Counted from the first letter of the stretch, positions 44,090 to 56,524 are shown. The stretch: DNA of 64,000 nt from Tragulus kanchil (GCA_022376925.1 JAIOJX010000032.1:203790939-203854938), one strand, 5' to 3'. Made by a program: numbers and translations. Notes: generated by a model not told the origin, from the sequence alone.

Positions 44090-45317
44090 AACTACCATCC
44101 AGACATCACAAAGACCAACACATACCTGTAGGAAGGATGCATTTAACTGTATACATCCTCAGAGAGAGGCTGAAAAAAACTCTTACAACTTATTTAGCTC
44201 ATTAGAAATAGTTTTTGTGTGTGTGTGCTACAAATTTTGATTCTTGAAATATGTTAACAGTGCTTTCAAAATGCACGCCTCACACAAACTTTAGATGTAA
44301 AAGAGTATTAGGAGGGACGAAACTAATGTAATTGACAAAAGACAGGAATTTTTATTAAAAGGATTTCTGGCAATTGATTTCCATCTGTAGGCACTACATT
44401 TCAAGAGTCATTTGGAGAAATGTCATTTTCTCATGGCAAGGCCCAAAGGAATAAGATCAGATGCTCTTACAAGACATTCACCTTCTAGGTAAACAATGCT
44501 AGCAGTATTTTTGTTCTTTATGAATTACGTTTTAAGACATAAAAGATGAACTGGGTAGCTTTAGTAAGGAAACGTTAACCAATCCTTCAACACTAATGTC
44601 TTGGAATGTCCCATTTCAAGAAAATGTGCCCAAAGGTCCCAGGCTGGGCAGATATGAGGGGTATTGGGGGTCTTGTGTGGAGGGAATGTCTCTGGCTGAG
44701 AGGCTTGACAAAAAGCAAAGTGATTTCTGCGGTGGAAGATCCTGGCATTTTCACACAGACCAATTGGATTGAAACATTCCTCATCTCTGAAACCACCTGA
44801 GCAGGAACTGATGAGCAGCTCATTTGCCTCTATCTGTGACCAGAGAAGGATAGCCAAGGAAGACCTAAGTCCAGGGGCAAAGTATGGAGTGCAAGGCAGC
44901 AGAGCATGTACACGAGCGTGTACATGGGCTAGGGAGGGTGGGGTGCAAGGGTGTGGGTGATCTGTAACCAAGGGGTACAGCAGAAGCCAGCTTTTGGGAT
45001 TGCCTCAAAAATAAACCCACTCCTTTCAAAGCACTACATCTGAGGGCCTCAAAATCCATGGGAGAGACTCAACTGGAAGGAAGGAGGGTGGCAGGAAAGG
45101 GTGACCCCAGGCATCTATTTTCACCACTTCTTCCCAATAAGTGAGCTTAGACTGAAAAGTGCATGCAAGATGCCCCGTTCAGGGTGAGGAGGAGGCCAGA
45201 ATGGACAATGAGGGCTGAAGAGTTCTACACTGGACATCCATAAACACATTCACTGGATTAACAGTAGAGGCGGCAGACCACTGTAAGTGAAGAGCTCGTG
45301 GAAATAAAAACATTCTT
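44090..45317. other. Unique DNA
   Basis: No repeat recognised and no frame with convincing splice signals. A 136-codon minus-strand frame (44561-44971) has low-complexity, unlikely composition. Confidence 0.4.
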
Positions 45318-45658
45318 GGGCTTCTCTGGTTGCTCAGTGGTGAGGAGTTCACTTGCCAATGCAGGATACATGAGTTTGATCCCTGATCTGGGAGGATCCT
45401 ACATGCTAAGCAACAAAGCCTGTGAGCCACAACTGTTGAGCCTGTGCTCTAGAGCCTCAGAACCACAACTATTCAGCCCATGTGCCGCAACTACTGAAGC
45501 CCTAGTGTGTGCCCTAGAGCCCGAGTTCCACGACAAGAGAAGTCACTACAATAAGAAGCCTGCTCACCTCAACTAGAGAGTAGCCCCCGTCCCTGCAACT
45601 AGAGAAGAGTCTGCATCAGCAGTAAAATCCAGAACAGCCAAAAAAACAAACAAAAAAA
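45318..45658 (+). mobile_element. CHR-2 type SINE, full length
   Basis: Head 'gggcttctctggttgctcag', repeated 'gagccacaactgttgagcct...gccgcaactactgaagccct' body, 'cccgagttccacgacaagag' and an A/C-rich tail. The reiterated 'cacaacta' phrase distinguishes it from the young CHR-like family. Confidence 0.9.
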
Positions 45659-45659
45659 T

Positions 45660-46335
45660 TCTTTACTGAGTTAGAGTTACAGTGATGGAACTGCCATCAG
45701 TAAGGACATCAGTAAGAACATTTATTCAATACATGTTGCCATGGTGACAGCTTAACCATATTTCAAATTCACTGAAGTTTCCTTTTGTTCAGAAAATATT
45801 CCTGGGACACTGAAATACAAAGCTGAATAAAAAGTGTAAGATAAGAACAGTAAGTACAGTAAGCTTCTATTTGCATGCAAAAGAAAGAGGAAAACTTACA
45901 AACATATCTTTATATATTAATATACACACAAACATATATACATGTTGGCATCTGAACAAAACAATTCTGAAAGGAGTGAAACCACCCCTCCCCCCCCCCC
46001 ACCACACACAAACTGGCAACCTCCATGGAAAAGACCTGTTTAGCTGGGAGTTGAGGGGGAAGGGAAATCAATTTTTACTATACATCCTTTGTGTCTTTTT
46101 GATTTTTATGCCATCTATATATAGTTATTGCAAAAATTACTGAAATAACAAAGGAAGTTGAGTTCTACAAGATGCTAGCAGGTAGCAGATTAACTTTCTA
46201 AGTACAAAGTAAAATACAAAATGATATTCAACCAGCTTGTTCGAGGACTTGCCATTAGACTGGGCAGAAGAAGCAGTGGACTGTTCAACATTTGTTATGG
46301 CTTCAAAACCAGACTGAGTCATCAGTAAAGGGCAG
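45660..46335. other. Unique DNA with a C-run
   Basis: Contains a run of about 12 C's near 45986-46000. No gene or dispersed repeat recognised. Confidence 0.4.
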
Positions 46336-46790
46336 AGGCTTATCTGAGTGGAAAGGAGCACAGCTCTAACGTCAGGAGTGCCTGGGCTCAAATGTACGCT
46401 CTGCCACTTATAAACTGGGTGACCTTTTCAAGTGGCGTAACCTCTCTGACGGTCTCCCTGGTACCTCAGTTGGTAAAGAAGCTACCTGCAATGTAGGAAA
46501 CCCTGGCTCGATTCCTGGGCCAGGAAAATCCCCTAGAGAAGGGATAGGGTATCCACTCCAGCATTCTTGCCTGGAGAATCCCCATGGACAGAGGAACCTG
46601 GCAGGCTACAGTCCATGGGGTTGCAAAGAGTTGGACATAACTAAGCGACCAAGTGCTCTCCCACACACAACCCCTCTGAGCTTTAACTTCCTCATAAATA
46701 ATTATAATCATCTGGCTGGACTGTGAGGGGTTAGACGAAGATCAGTAAGTGAATGTGACCCAGACACTCAGTAAAGGTTTCTTGAAATAA
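46335..46790 (+). mobile_element. MIR SINE split by a Bov-tA
   Basis: MIR text 'gcctgggctcaaatgtacgc', 'ctctgccacttataaactgg' stops at 46449 and resumes near 46670 ('ctctgagctttaacttcctc') on the far side of a Bov-tA. Confidence 0.7.
46450..46665 (+). mobile_element. Bov-tA SINE
   Basis: 'ggtctccctggtacctcagt' head, 'ggctcgattcctgggccagg' and 'ggacagaggaacctggcagg'. Inserted within MIR. Confidence 0.9.
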
Positions 46791-47079
46791 CTCAAAGTAC
46801 CAGGCACACAGTAGAAACTGAAAGGCTTCCTTGTTTCCCAAACTACTACCTCAGTTTACCAAGGAACCAAAGGATCGCTGACATGCACGTCTGCTTCTCT
46901 GCAACGACTTGTGAATGGTAGCTGATTCTGTGTTTTTCAACATTTTTTCTAGTCTTACGATGATGCTCACTTGCTGCAAAAGCAAACTCTTAAAATGAAA
47001 ACACATGTGCAGGTTCCCCAGCTCATATTTATGCAATTCTCTTTGGCAGAAACAGTCTTACCCTCTTCTAAGCACTCCT

Positions 47080-47250
47080 GTATGTGTCTTATCACACTGA
47101 GCACAACCTACCTTGTATTACAGCCACTTACATACATAATCTTTTCCATGTCTGGACGATACTTATTGGAAAGACCTGAATTAATTTTTATTTCACTAAC
47201 AGTGCCTAGTAGACTGCCTTCTGTATAAAAGGTGCTTAATAAACATTTAC
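47080..47250 (+). mobile_element. L2 3'-end fragment
   Basis: 'acagtgcctagtagactgcc' and 'aaaggtgcttaataaacatt' match the L2 3' end. Upstream similarity is weaker. Confidence 0.5.
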
Positions 47251-47503
47251 TCCATGAAAAAAAAAACTCCTCATATTATATCAACTATTGATTTTTTAAA
47301 AAAAGAAACAACTAAATTCCTACATAAGAAAATAGGCAAGTTTGTGTTGTCCCGGTTACAGGGAGACGTAATAGGAACATTCTCTGGAGTTTGAATTGCG
47401 TTGAGTGTGTTCTGTGTTCAACTTCCACTCAGCCACAACATATAAGTAAGTCTTGCTTACATTCAAAATGAAATTCACCTTCCAGGATGCAAATTTGGTG
47501 GCA

Positions 47504-47851
47504 GGCACTGTTGGTTTTTTTGGTTTTTAATATTTATTATTTATTTTTTGGGAGGGTGGGTTGGAGAGGGCGGGGGGTGGGTGGGCCACTTCTGCTGGTC
47601 TTCCACTTATCTATTTTCATCCATCTTTGTTCTTTGGCTCCTGTGGGCCTCCCATCGCAGTGGCTTCTGTTGTCACAGAGCACTGGCTCTGGGTGCATGC
47701 GCTCCAGAGCTCCGGTTCAGTAATTGGACACATCAGTCCAGCCACTCCGCGGCACGTGGGATCTTCCAAGGCCAGGGCTCGAACCGGCGCCCCTTGCACT
47801 GCAAGGCGGTGTCCTTACCCACTGGACCACCAGGGAAGCCCGGCACTGTTG
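47504..47851 (-). mobile_element. CHR-like tRNA SINE, young family, with target-site duplication
   Basis: Full-length copy with tail 'gggtgggccacttctgctgg', body and head 'ggaccaccagggaagccc'. The 10-base target-site duplication 'ggcactgttg' is at 47504-47513 and 47842-47851. Promoter-like B box reads 'ggctcgaaccggcgcccctt' on the plus strand. Confidence 0.93.
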
Positions 47852-47989
47852 TTTCATAGTAATGAGTCTTTACCTCAAAACAACAAAATAAATTAGGAGA
47901 ATTTATTGTTTAGAAGACTCACTTGCCTGGATACGAATAAGTCTTCCTTTCTTCCCCCAAAAAACTGTCCTGGTTTTTCTCTGGCGGCG

Positions 47990-48360
47990 GGTGGGGGGTA
48001 ATAATGTGTGCCCACCTAAACACTACATTTCCTAGTCTCTTCTGTACCTTGAGATAGCCATGTGACCTAGTTTTGAACTTCAGTAGAAGTTTCCAGGTGC
48101 AGTTCTGGGAAAGCTCTTCAAAGGGGGCAGGCTGGTTGGCTGGTGCACAACTGCTGCCCTTTCCTGTTGTTATTCTCCACTCAGAACTTGGGTTTACATA
48201 GAGGCAGACAGGGTGGAAGCTCCCTGCTAAGGATGGCAGAGCATAGAGACAGGAGGCGCATGGGTTCCTGCCAGCACCACAGACTTCAGGCACACCTATC
48301 TCTGGATTCCTGGTTATACAGGGGAAAGAAAATAAATCTTTAACTTGTTTAAACAGCCAT
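47990..48360 (+). mobile_element. Ancient mammalian repeat, family not assigned
   Basis: 'tacatttcctagtctcttct', 'gccatgtgacctagttttga' and 'aaataaatctttaacttgtt' follow, in order, a familiar old mammalian repeat pattern. I cannot name the family reliably. Confidence 0.4.
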
Positions 48361-50505
48361 GGGTGGAGGGTGTTCAAGCCTGCTACAGCCTCCATATAAC
48401 AAAAATGAACTGCATCCCCCAAACAGCAGATCATCTTCTCAAATGCAATAAAAATAGTCTAGGTTCTCCTTGGTTGTTCTAGGATCACATGCTCATATAC
48501 TGACTGGACAACAAAATTATTACAATTCTAGGCCATTCAAAAATACCTAAAAGTAATGTAGACAAGTTCCCAAGTGCATCACCAAAGCCAAGGCTAAGTG
48601 CAATAAGATTAAAGCAATCAAATCTGATGAGAAGAATGCCAGGAAAGTACTCAGGCACTGTTAAAACTAGACATATAGACAGGTGTAGACTACTGGCAGA
48701 AACCAGCCTCCCCAGGCCCCACCCTTCTGCCACAGCAGCTTGTATTGGCCCTAATCCCACAACCCTGTCATTATACTATTCATTTGTAAGTAAACAGGAG
48801 AATTATGTAAAGTTCTGTTCATATAATTTCTAAGAACTGTGAAGTCTGGACATAGCGTATTAGCGCTCTGCACGTGTGGGTTAACCCAGGGCTGGGGCCT
48901 GCATGGTCCCTGGTCAATGTCCTGGGATTGTGAAAGCTGTATCAGCACCAGCATCCACTCAAGACCTACTCAACAAACACAAGCCTTTCGTTTCTTTATT
49001 GGGTGTGGGAAACAGCAATGCTTCAGCAAGGAGACTCAGAGAAAACCACAGTTTGAGGGTTGGCTTAGCCCCAGACCAGAGACTGGAAAGGCCCTTCTTC
49101 TCCCACAACAGAAGGGTCCTCGTGGGTGGGAAGAAGGAATTTCTGATAGGCAGAACACAGACTACAACTTGGAAAGTCACAGGGAGCAAGATTTGGGCTC
49201 TCTTACTTGAAAGATAATACTGTTGAAGAGATTAAATTCTGGGAGGTTGTGCATGTGCGTGCACGCACGTGTGTGAATTCCTTCCAGAAAAACATCTCAT
49301 TTAGTCTTTACTCAGGCTTCTTGGTGACGAAGCAAAACTGGATGCCTCCTAGCAGTGAAATAAATTTTCAAAAAATGAATTTAGAGCTAAATTCATTTAC
49401 ACTATCTCTGGATTCCTGGTTATACAGGGGAAAGAAAATAAATCTTTAACTTGTTTAAACAGCCATGGGTGGAGGGTGTTCAAGCCTGCTACAGCCTCCA
49501 TATAACAAAAATGAACTGCATCCCCCAAACAGCAGATCATCTTCTCAAATGCAATAAAAATAGTCTAGGTTCTCCTTGGTTGTTCTAGGATCACATGCTC
49601 ATATACTGACTGGACAACAAAATTATTACAATTCTAGGCCATTCAAAAATACCTAAAAGTAATGTAGACAAGTTCCCAAGTGCATCACCAAAGCCAAGGC
49701 TAAGTGCAATAAGATTAAAGCAATCAAATCTGATGAGAAGAATGCCAGGAAAGTACTCAGGCACTGTTAAAACTAGACATATAGACAGGTGTAGACTACT
49801 GGCAGAAACCAGCCTCCCCAGGCCCCACCCTTCTGCCACAGCAGCTTGTATTGGCCCTAATCCCACAACCCTGTCATTATACTATTCATTTGTAAGTAAA
49901 CAGGAGAATTATGTAAAGTTCTGTTCATATAATTTCTAAGAACTGTGAAGTCTGGACATAGCGTATTAGCGCTCTGCACGTGTGGGTTAACCCAGGGCTG
50001 GGGCCTGCATGGTCCCTGGTCAATGTCCTGGGATTGTGAAAGCTGTATCAGCACCAGCATCCACTCAAGACCTACTCAACAAACACAAGCCTTTCGTTTC
50101 TTTATTGGGTGTGGGAAACAGCAATGCTTCAGCAAGGAGACTCAGAGAAAACCACAGTTTGAGGGTTGGCTTAGCCCCAGACCAGAGACTGGAAAGGCCC
50201 TTCTTCTCCCACAACAGAAGGGTCCTCGTGGGTGGGAAGAAGGAATTTCTGATAGGCAGAACACAGACTACAACTTGGAAAGTCACAGGGAGCAAGATTT
50301 GGGCTCTCTTACTTGAAAGATAATACTGTTGAAGAGATTAAATTCTGGGAGGTTGTGCATGTGCGTGCACGCACGTGTGTGAATTCCTTCCAGAAAAACA
50401 TCTCATTTAGTCTTTACTCAGGCTTCTTGGTGACGAAGCAAAACTGGATGCCTCCTAGCAGTGAAATAAATTTTCAAAAAATGAATTTAGAGAGCTAAAT
50501 TCATT
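48296..50505. repeat. Tandem duplication 14 (unit about 1105 bp)
   Basis: Copy 1 is 48296-49398; copy 2 is 49402-50505. The tail of copy 1 breaks off inside a long inverted repeat (complete only at 50469-50516). Apart from this tail, I noticed no difference between the copies. Confidence 0.94.
48360..49398. other. Unique DNA
   Basis: No repeat or exon recognised. Overlapping chance frames (48839-49210, 48903-49217) have no splice signals that make a coherent exon. Confidence 0.4.
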
Positions 50506-50516
50506 TTTTGAAAATT
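50469..50516. repeat. Near-perfect inverted repeat (22-bp arms, 4-bp spacer)
   Basis: Left arm 50469-50490 and right arm 50495-50516 are exact reverse complements; the spacer is 'agag'. As single-stranded DNA it would form a stable hairpin. The truncated version at about 49363-49395 stops part-way through the right arm at the duplication join. Confidence 0.93.
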
Positions 50517-50950
50517 AAGGTAGGTGAAGCAGGCAAATATTAATCTCTATTTGAGTGGGTTAATATCACTTTGTACCCCTTTTACTCTGCTATCAGAACA
50601 ACCAGCATTTTAGGCCTTATTCTCCCCAATAAGATTAGGATAAAATTCTCATTACATAGCTTCTAGTTCTGGCAGCTCAAACGGTTTATCTTCCAGAGAA
50701 GGTAAGATGCTAATCACTCATCTGACTACAACCAGGCCGAGAGCTATTCAATATAAAGAACACATTATGTGCAAGTACACAATGCTGTAAAAAAGCCGGG
50801 GTGAGGGTGAGGGTAGCTACACCTATTTTGGCAAAATCAAGCTTTCAAAGGGCCCCTGTCCCATCCTGTATGCAGTTTGTAGCTGTCTTTGTTTCACGGT
50901 GTCTGTCAGCTGGGGCAAGACTGAAAGCTGGGCAAGAGAAACAGCACAAA
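50517..50950. other. Unique DNA
   Basis: No repeat or gene recognised. Confidence 0.4.
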
Positions 50951-50956
50951 TTCAGT

Positions 50957-51135
50957 CCTGCAACCAGACAAGAGACACGGGTTAAGCCCCTGGTCTGGGA
51001 AGATCCCCCGGAAAAGGAAATGGCAACCCACTCCAGTATTCTTGCCTGGAGAATTCCATGCAGAGAGGAGCCTGTTGGGGTATACAGTCCATGGGGTCAT
51101 GAAAGAAGTTGCACACACCTTAGCAACTAAACAAC
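50957..51135 (+). mobile_element. Bov-tA SINE, 5'-truncated
   Basis: 'gggttaagcccctggtctgg' then 'aaatggcaacccactccagt' and 'agtccatggggtcatgaaag'; the tRNA-like head is missing. Duplicated at 52081-52258. Confidence 0.88.
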
Positions 51136-51227
51136 ATTTTCTATTACAGGTCATCATAATTTACTTAACCAGTAACCTACAAATTAACACAGTAGATCTA
51201 TATTAGCAATTAAGGAAAGAAGTTCCT

Positions 51228-51250
51228 AATATATATATATATATATATAT
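51228..51250. repeat. (AT)n microsatellite
   Basis: About 11 AT units; the duplicated copy is at 52351-52374. Confidence 0.9.
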
Positions 51251-51279
51251 TTTAATTTCATGCTATGAGCTCTTTCTTA

Positions 51280-51517
51280 GTTATTTATTATTTTCATCCA
51301 TCTTTATTCTTTGGCCTGTGTGGGTCTCCCATTACAGTGGCCTCTCTCACTGCAGAGCACCGGCTCTGGGGGCACACGCTCCAGAGCGCTGGCTTGTAAT
51401 TGGACACTCTGGTCCAGCCGCTCCACGGCACGTGGGATCTTCTGGGGCCAGAGATCGAACCGGTGCCCTCTGCACTGCAAGGTGGACTCCTTACCCTCTG
51501 GACCACCAGGGAAGCCC
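51280..51517 (-). mobile_element. CHR-like tRNA SINE
   Basis: 'ttttcatccatctttattct' to head 'ggaccaccagggaagccc'. The tail is short. Duplicated at 52404-52641. Confidence 0.9.
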
Positions 51518-51579
51518 TCTAAAATATTTTTAAGTGGGAAGAAGTAGATCCCCTAAAATTTTATACTTTCATTTTGAAA

Positions 51580-51613
<34 letters not shown>
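51580..51613. repeat. (CA)n microsatellite
   Basis: About 17 CA units; copy 2 (52704-52735) is about one unit shorter. Confidence 0.92.
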
Positions 51614-51615
<2 letters not shown>

Positions 51616-51619
51616 ACAC

Positions 51620-51870
51620 AGGTTGTCACCAGTTTAATTCTCTTTTTAAGAACAGTGTTGTGATAAACAACGTGTTATTTCTACCTTTTGACATATGTTG
51701 AATCATTTCCTTGAGTAATTTCCTTGAAGTAGAATAGCTACATCAGAAGGCTCCTTCTTCTCTTACATCTTTTTTTTTTTTTTTTTCGAACATATTCTCA
51801 AACTGCCCTCTGCAAAGGCTGTACCAATTATATTTCCATCAGTATGTTTGGGAGAACAATTTCCTTACCT
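51620..51870 (-). mobile_element. Old L1 ORF2 C-terminal fragment
   Basis: Plus strand 'tgttgtgataaacaacgtgt', 'aactgccctctgcaaaggct' and 'tgtaccaattatatttccat' match minus-strand ORF2 text of an old L1. A T run interrupts it near 51770. Duplicated at 52742-52992. Confidence 0.6.
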
Positions 51871-52703
51871 TTCCTTGATTATTATAAGTAAATCCTGTAT
51901 GTCCTATGGAAAGCTGGCTTATAATTTGTTGCTAATGCTGTTTCTCTTTTTCTCTAACGTTTATAATAACATTTATGTTTTTGAACAAACGTATTATTCT
52001 TTTAAGCATTTTACCATGGTGCAAAATTTTTTTTTTTTTTACTCAATTAACAATTTTGTTTATGTTATTTCAATTTCAGTCCTGCAACCAGACAAGAGAC
52101 ACGGGTTAAGCCCCTGGTCTGGGAAGATCCCCCGGAAAAGGAAATGGCAACCCACTCCAGTATTCTTGCCTGGAGAATTCCATGCAGAGAGGAGCCTGTT
52201 GGGGTATACAGTCCATGGGGTCATGAAAGAAGTTGCACACACCTTAGCAACTAAACAACATTTTCTATTACAGGTCATCATAATTTACTTAACCAGTAAC
52301 CTACAAATTAACACAGTAGATCTATATTAGCAATTAAGGAAAGAAGTTCCTAATATATATATATATATATATATTTTAATTTCATGCTATGAGCTCTTTC
52401 TTAGTTATTTATTATTTTCATCCATCTTTATTCTTTGGCCTGTGTGGGTCTCCCATTACAGTGGCCTCTCTCACTGCAGAGCACCGGCTCTGGGGGCACA
52501 CGCTCCAGAGCGCTGGCTTGTAATTGGACACTCTGGTCCAGCCGCTCCACGGCACGTGGGATCTTCTGGGGCCAGAGATCGAACCGGTGCCCTCTGCACT
52601 GCAAGGTGGACTCCTTACCCTCTGGACCACCAGGGAAGCCCTCTAAAATATTTTTAAGTGGGAAGAAGTAGATCCCCTAAAATTTTATACTTTCATTTTG
52701 AAA

Positions 52704-52737
<34 letters not shown>

Positions 52738-53370
52738 ACACAGGTTGTCACCAGTTTAATTCTCTTTTTAAGAACAGTGTTGTGATAAACAACGTGTTAT
52801 TTCTACCTTTTGACATATGTTGAATCATTTCCTTGAGTAATTTCCTTGAAGTAGAATAGCTACATCAGAAGGCTCCTTCTTCTCTTACATCTTTTTTTTT
52901 TTTTTTTTCGAACATATTCTCAAACTGCCCTCTGCAAAGGCTGTACCAATTATATTTCCATCAGTATGTTTGGGAGAACAATTTCCTTACCTTTCCTTGA
53001 TTATTATAAGTAAATCCTGTATGTCCTATGGAAAGCTGGCTTATAATTTGTTGCTAATGCTGTTTCTCTTTTTCTCTAACGTTTATAATAACATTTATGT
53101 TTTTGAACAAACGTATTATTCTTTTAAGCATTTTACCATGGTGCTACTAATTATTCTTTTTTACTCTTTCTCTTCACATCTCTTTCTAGTCATCGTGAAC
53201 AAGTTAGTTTACATATAATTTTCTGCTATCCTAATAAGTAAATATTAGTTTTTAAAAATGTAGCTATTTAGTATTTTACAAGCCTCAAACTCGTAAACCG
53301 CCTTATTTAGTATCATTTAAACCAAGGTCTGCCCTGGCACAAGGGTTTGGCTGAAACCCCAAGCTGAACT

Positions 53371-53594
53371 ATGTGCATGCATGCTCAGTCCCTCCCTTAT
53401 GACCAGTTCTCGGCAACCCCATGGCCTGTGGATCTACCAGGCTCCTCTGTCCATGGGATTTTCCAGACAAGAATACTGGAGTGAGTTGCCATTTCTTTCT
53501 CCAGGGGACTTCCCAACCCAGGAAGTGAACCTGTGTCTTGTGTCTCCTGCACTGACAGGTGAATTCTTTACCCTCCAGCCACCTGGGAAGCCCC
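53371..53594 (-). mobile_element. Bov-tA SINE
   Basis: Plus strand 'aatactggagtgagttgcca', 'caacccaggaagtgaacctg' and head 'cacctgggaagcccc'. Full length. Confidence 0.9.
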
Positions 53595-53611
53595 AATACT
53601 ATGTATATTTA

Positions 53612-54110
53612 TGGTTAAAAGCAACACACAAAGAAGTGCTCACTGAAGTATTATTTGCAATAGCTCTGATGCGGAAGCAATCTAAATGCCCATCAACTGA
53701 TGAATGAATAAAGAAAATGTATATACATATGACAGCATATCATTAAGCCTTAAAAAAGAAAGAAATCCTGCCATAAACGACAATGGATGAACCTTCAGGA
53801 TATCATGCTAAATGAAATAAACTAGACACAAAAAGATAATATGACATGATTCAACTGATATGAAGAATCCCAAGTGATCAAATTCACAGAAACACGAGTA
53901 AAGTGGTGGATGTCAGGGGCTGGGTGGAGGAGAAGCAGGGCGTTGTTCAACGTGCATAGAGTTTCAGTCAAGGAAGATGAATAAGGTTTAGGAATCTGCT
54001 GTGCAACAACCTGCATAGAGTTAACAATACTGTACAATATACAAAAACTGTGAAAAGGCTAAATGTATGCTTTGTGTTTTTTACCACAGTGAAAATAAGT
54101 AATACCGAAT
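53612..54110 (+). mobile_element. Old L1 3' end (L1MA/MB type)
   Basis: 'gcccatcaactgatgaatga', 'atgctaaatgaaataaacta', 'ggatgtcaggggctgggtgg' and 'ttttaccacagtgaaaataa' are the ORF2 end and 3' UTR of an old L1 in sense orientation. Confidence 0.8.
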
Positions 54111-54117
54111 AATAAGA

Positions 54118-54365
54118 ACAGTAACTTTTATTGAGCTCTTATCACAGTCAGCATTGCTATAAGGGCTTTACATATTGTATTGTTTAGTGTTCCCAACCAT
54201 TTGCGCTGGGCCCCACCATCACCTCCATCTACAGAAGAAGAAACCAAAACATGAAAAGGAAACATGAAAAGGTTCCATGATCTGTCTATGATGGCAAAGC
54301 TGCTAAATGGTAAGTGAGAGCCACGTCCTGGGAGGAGTCTGATTTCATGGCCCCACTACACTGCC
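54118..54365 (-). mobile_element. MIR SINE
   Basis: 'ctataagggctttacatatt', 'ctacagaagaagaaaccaaa' and 'tgatttcatggccccactac' follow reverse-complement MIR. The right part is duplicated at 55277-55450. Confidence 0.65.
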
Positions 54366-56353
54366 TTCCTCATCTCTGCCACGCTGACTCCCTTCTTATA
54401 GCAAATCCACTGAAGTCAAATCTCCCTTCCAAAGTACATCTGCAGTAAACCTAGCAACGTGTCCAACTCAGATGCATTAAAAGACAGAGACTTCTCTCTC
54501 TATTCCAAGAAGAAAAAAAATTCTGTGTAAGTATATCTTTGCTACTTATTTGGAAAGTTGAAGTGTGTGTGTGTGTGTGTGTGTGCTGAATAAAGATAAC
54601 CTCAAAAGATCACCAATGACCCCAGACTGAGAGTTCAATTGGTTAAAAAAAAATTAGTCAGAGCCTTACTTTCCATTGTCTCTTCTATTGTTTATTTACC
54701 AGTAGCTGTAGGAAATTATTTACATATCAGAGCACTTGTTTTCCTAATAATGTATTTGTGTCTCATATTTTCTGATGAGTAAAATGAAATAATTAGACAA
54801 GGTAATTGCTAAGTTCCCTTACAATTTTAAATTCAGAGTTTCTAAATATCTAACTTGTCTTTGTCGTCAAATGTATAGTTTATTTGGCTCAGAATGTCAC
54901 ATGTTGACCTACTCTTTATCTTATACAAATGCTGCCATCATATGGCTGTTCAGTTTTTTTTTTTTCCCCTGTGGCTGCATCCATCGCAGATGGATGGAGT
55001 TCTCTGTGTTTAATGAGGAGGTCTTTCATCATCTCACACAAAGTTACTGCTGTGAGTCTCTCATATGCACACAGAGAAACAGAGAAAAGCCAGAGGTCAC
55101 AGAGTGAGGGGAGGGAATGAAACTCACCACTAGGCAGCTGTAGGCCACATTTTAAGGGTATACCACAAACAAGGTTGATCCCAAGCAGCTCGTAGGTGAA
55201 GAGTTGCCTTTTAACATAACTACAAGTGGAGTTTTGAGTTTTGACTCACTGTGTTGACCTTTTCCTTTCATGAGAGCCAACCATTTGCGCTGGGCCCCAC
55301 CATCACCTCCATCTACAGAAGAAGAAACCAAAACATGAAAAGGAAACATGAAAAGGTTCCATGATCTGTCTATGATGGCAAAGCTGCTAAATGGTAAGTG
55401 AGAGCCACGTCCTGGGAGGAGTCTGATTTCATGGCCCCACTACACTGCCTTCCTCATCTCTGCCACGCTGACTCCCTTCTTATAGCAAATCCACTGAAGT
55501 CAAATCTCCCTTCCAAAGTACATCTGCAGTAAACCTAGCAACGTGTCCAACTCAGATGCATTAAAAGACAGAGACTTCTCTCTCTATTCCAAGAAGAAAA
55601 AAAATTCTGTGTAAGTATATCTTTGCTACTTATTTGGAAAGTTGAAGTGTGTGTGTGTGTGTGTGTGTGCTGAATAAAGATAACCTCAAAAGATCACCAA
55701 TGACCCCAGACTGAGAGTTCAATTGGTTAAAAAAAAATTAGTCAGAGCCTTACTTTCCATTGTCTCTTCTATTGTTTATTTACCAGTAGCTGTAGGAAAT
55801 TATTTACATATCAGAGCACTTGTTTTCCTAATAATGTATTTGTGTCTCATATTTTCTGATGAGTAAAATGAAATAATTAGACAAGGTAATTGCTAAGTTC
55901 CCTTACAATTTTAAATTCAGAGTTTCTAAATATCTAACTTGTCTTTGTCGTCAAATGTATAGTTTATTTGGCTCAGAATGTCACATGTTGACCTACTCTT
56001 TATCTTATACAAATGCTGCCATCATATGGCTGTTCAGTTTTTTTTTTTTTCCCCTGTGGCTGCATCCATCGCAGATGGATGGAGTTCTCTGTGTTTAATG
56101 AGGAGGTCTTTCATCATCTCACACAAAGTTACTGCTGTGAGTCTCTCATATGCACACAGAGAAACAGAGAAAAGCCAGAGGTCACAGAGTGAGGGGAGGG
56201 AATGAAACTCACCACTAGGCAGCTGTAGGCCACATTTTAAGGGTATACCACAAACAAGGTTGATCCCAAGCAGCTCGTAGGTGAAGAGTTGCCTTTTAAC
56301 ATAACTACAAGTGGAGTTTTGAGTTTTGACTCACTGTGTTGACCTTTTCCTTT
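54193..56353. repeat. Tandem duplication 16 (unit about 1084 bp)
   Basis: Copy 1 is 54193-55268; copy 2 is 55277-56353, with 8 filler bases ('catgagag'). The only difference noticed is the length of a T run near 54960/56040. It overlaps duplication 17, so part of it occurs three times. Confidence 0.95.
54365..55268. other. Unique DNA with a (GT)n microsatellite
   Basis: A (GT)n tract at 54563-54585 (duplicate 55647-55669). No gene or dispersed repeat recognised in the rest. Confidence 0.45.
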
Positions 56354-56524
56354 ATATTTGTGTGTATGGATGTATAGCCGCAGAAACAATAAAATTGGAA
56401 TCTTACAAGGACTGATGATAAATGTATAAAACAAGAAGAAAATGAAGAGTCACTTACTCAAGGAAGAGGAGGTAGAGTGCGAAACGGCTTTGGAAACCTC
56501 TGACCTGTCTTGGCTAGTATAATT

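Larger units (their letters stand above)
50951..53144. repeat. Tandem duplication 15 (unit about 1123 bp, 52-bp filler)
   Basis: Copy 1 is 50951-52022; copy 2 is 52075-53144. The 52 bases between them are A/T-rich and start with a T run. The microsatellites (AT)n and (CA)n differ slightly in length between the copies. Confidence 0.94.
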
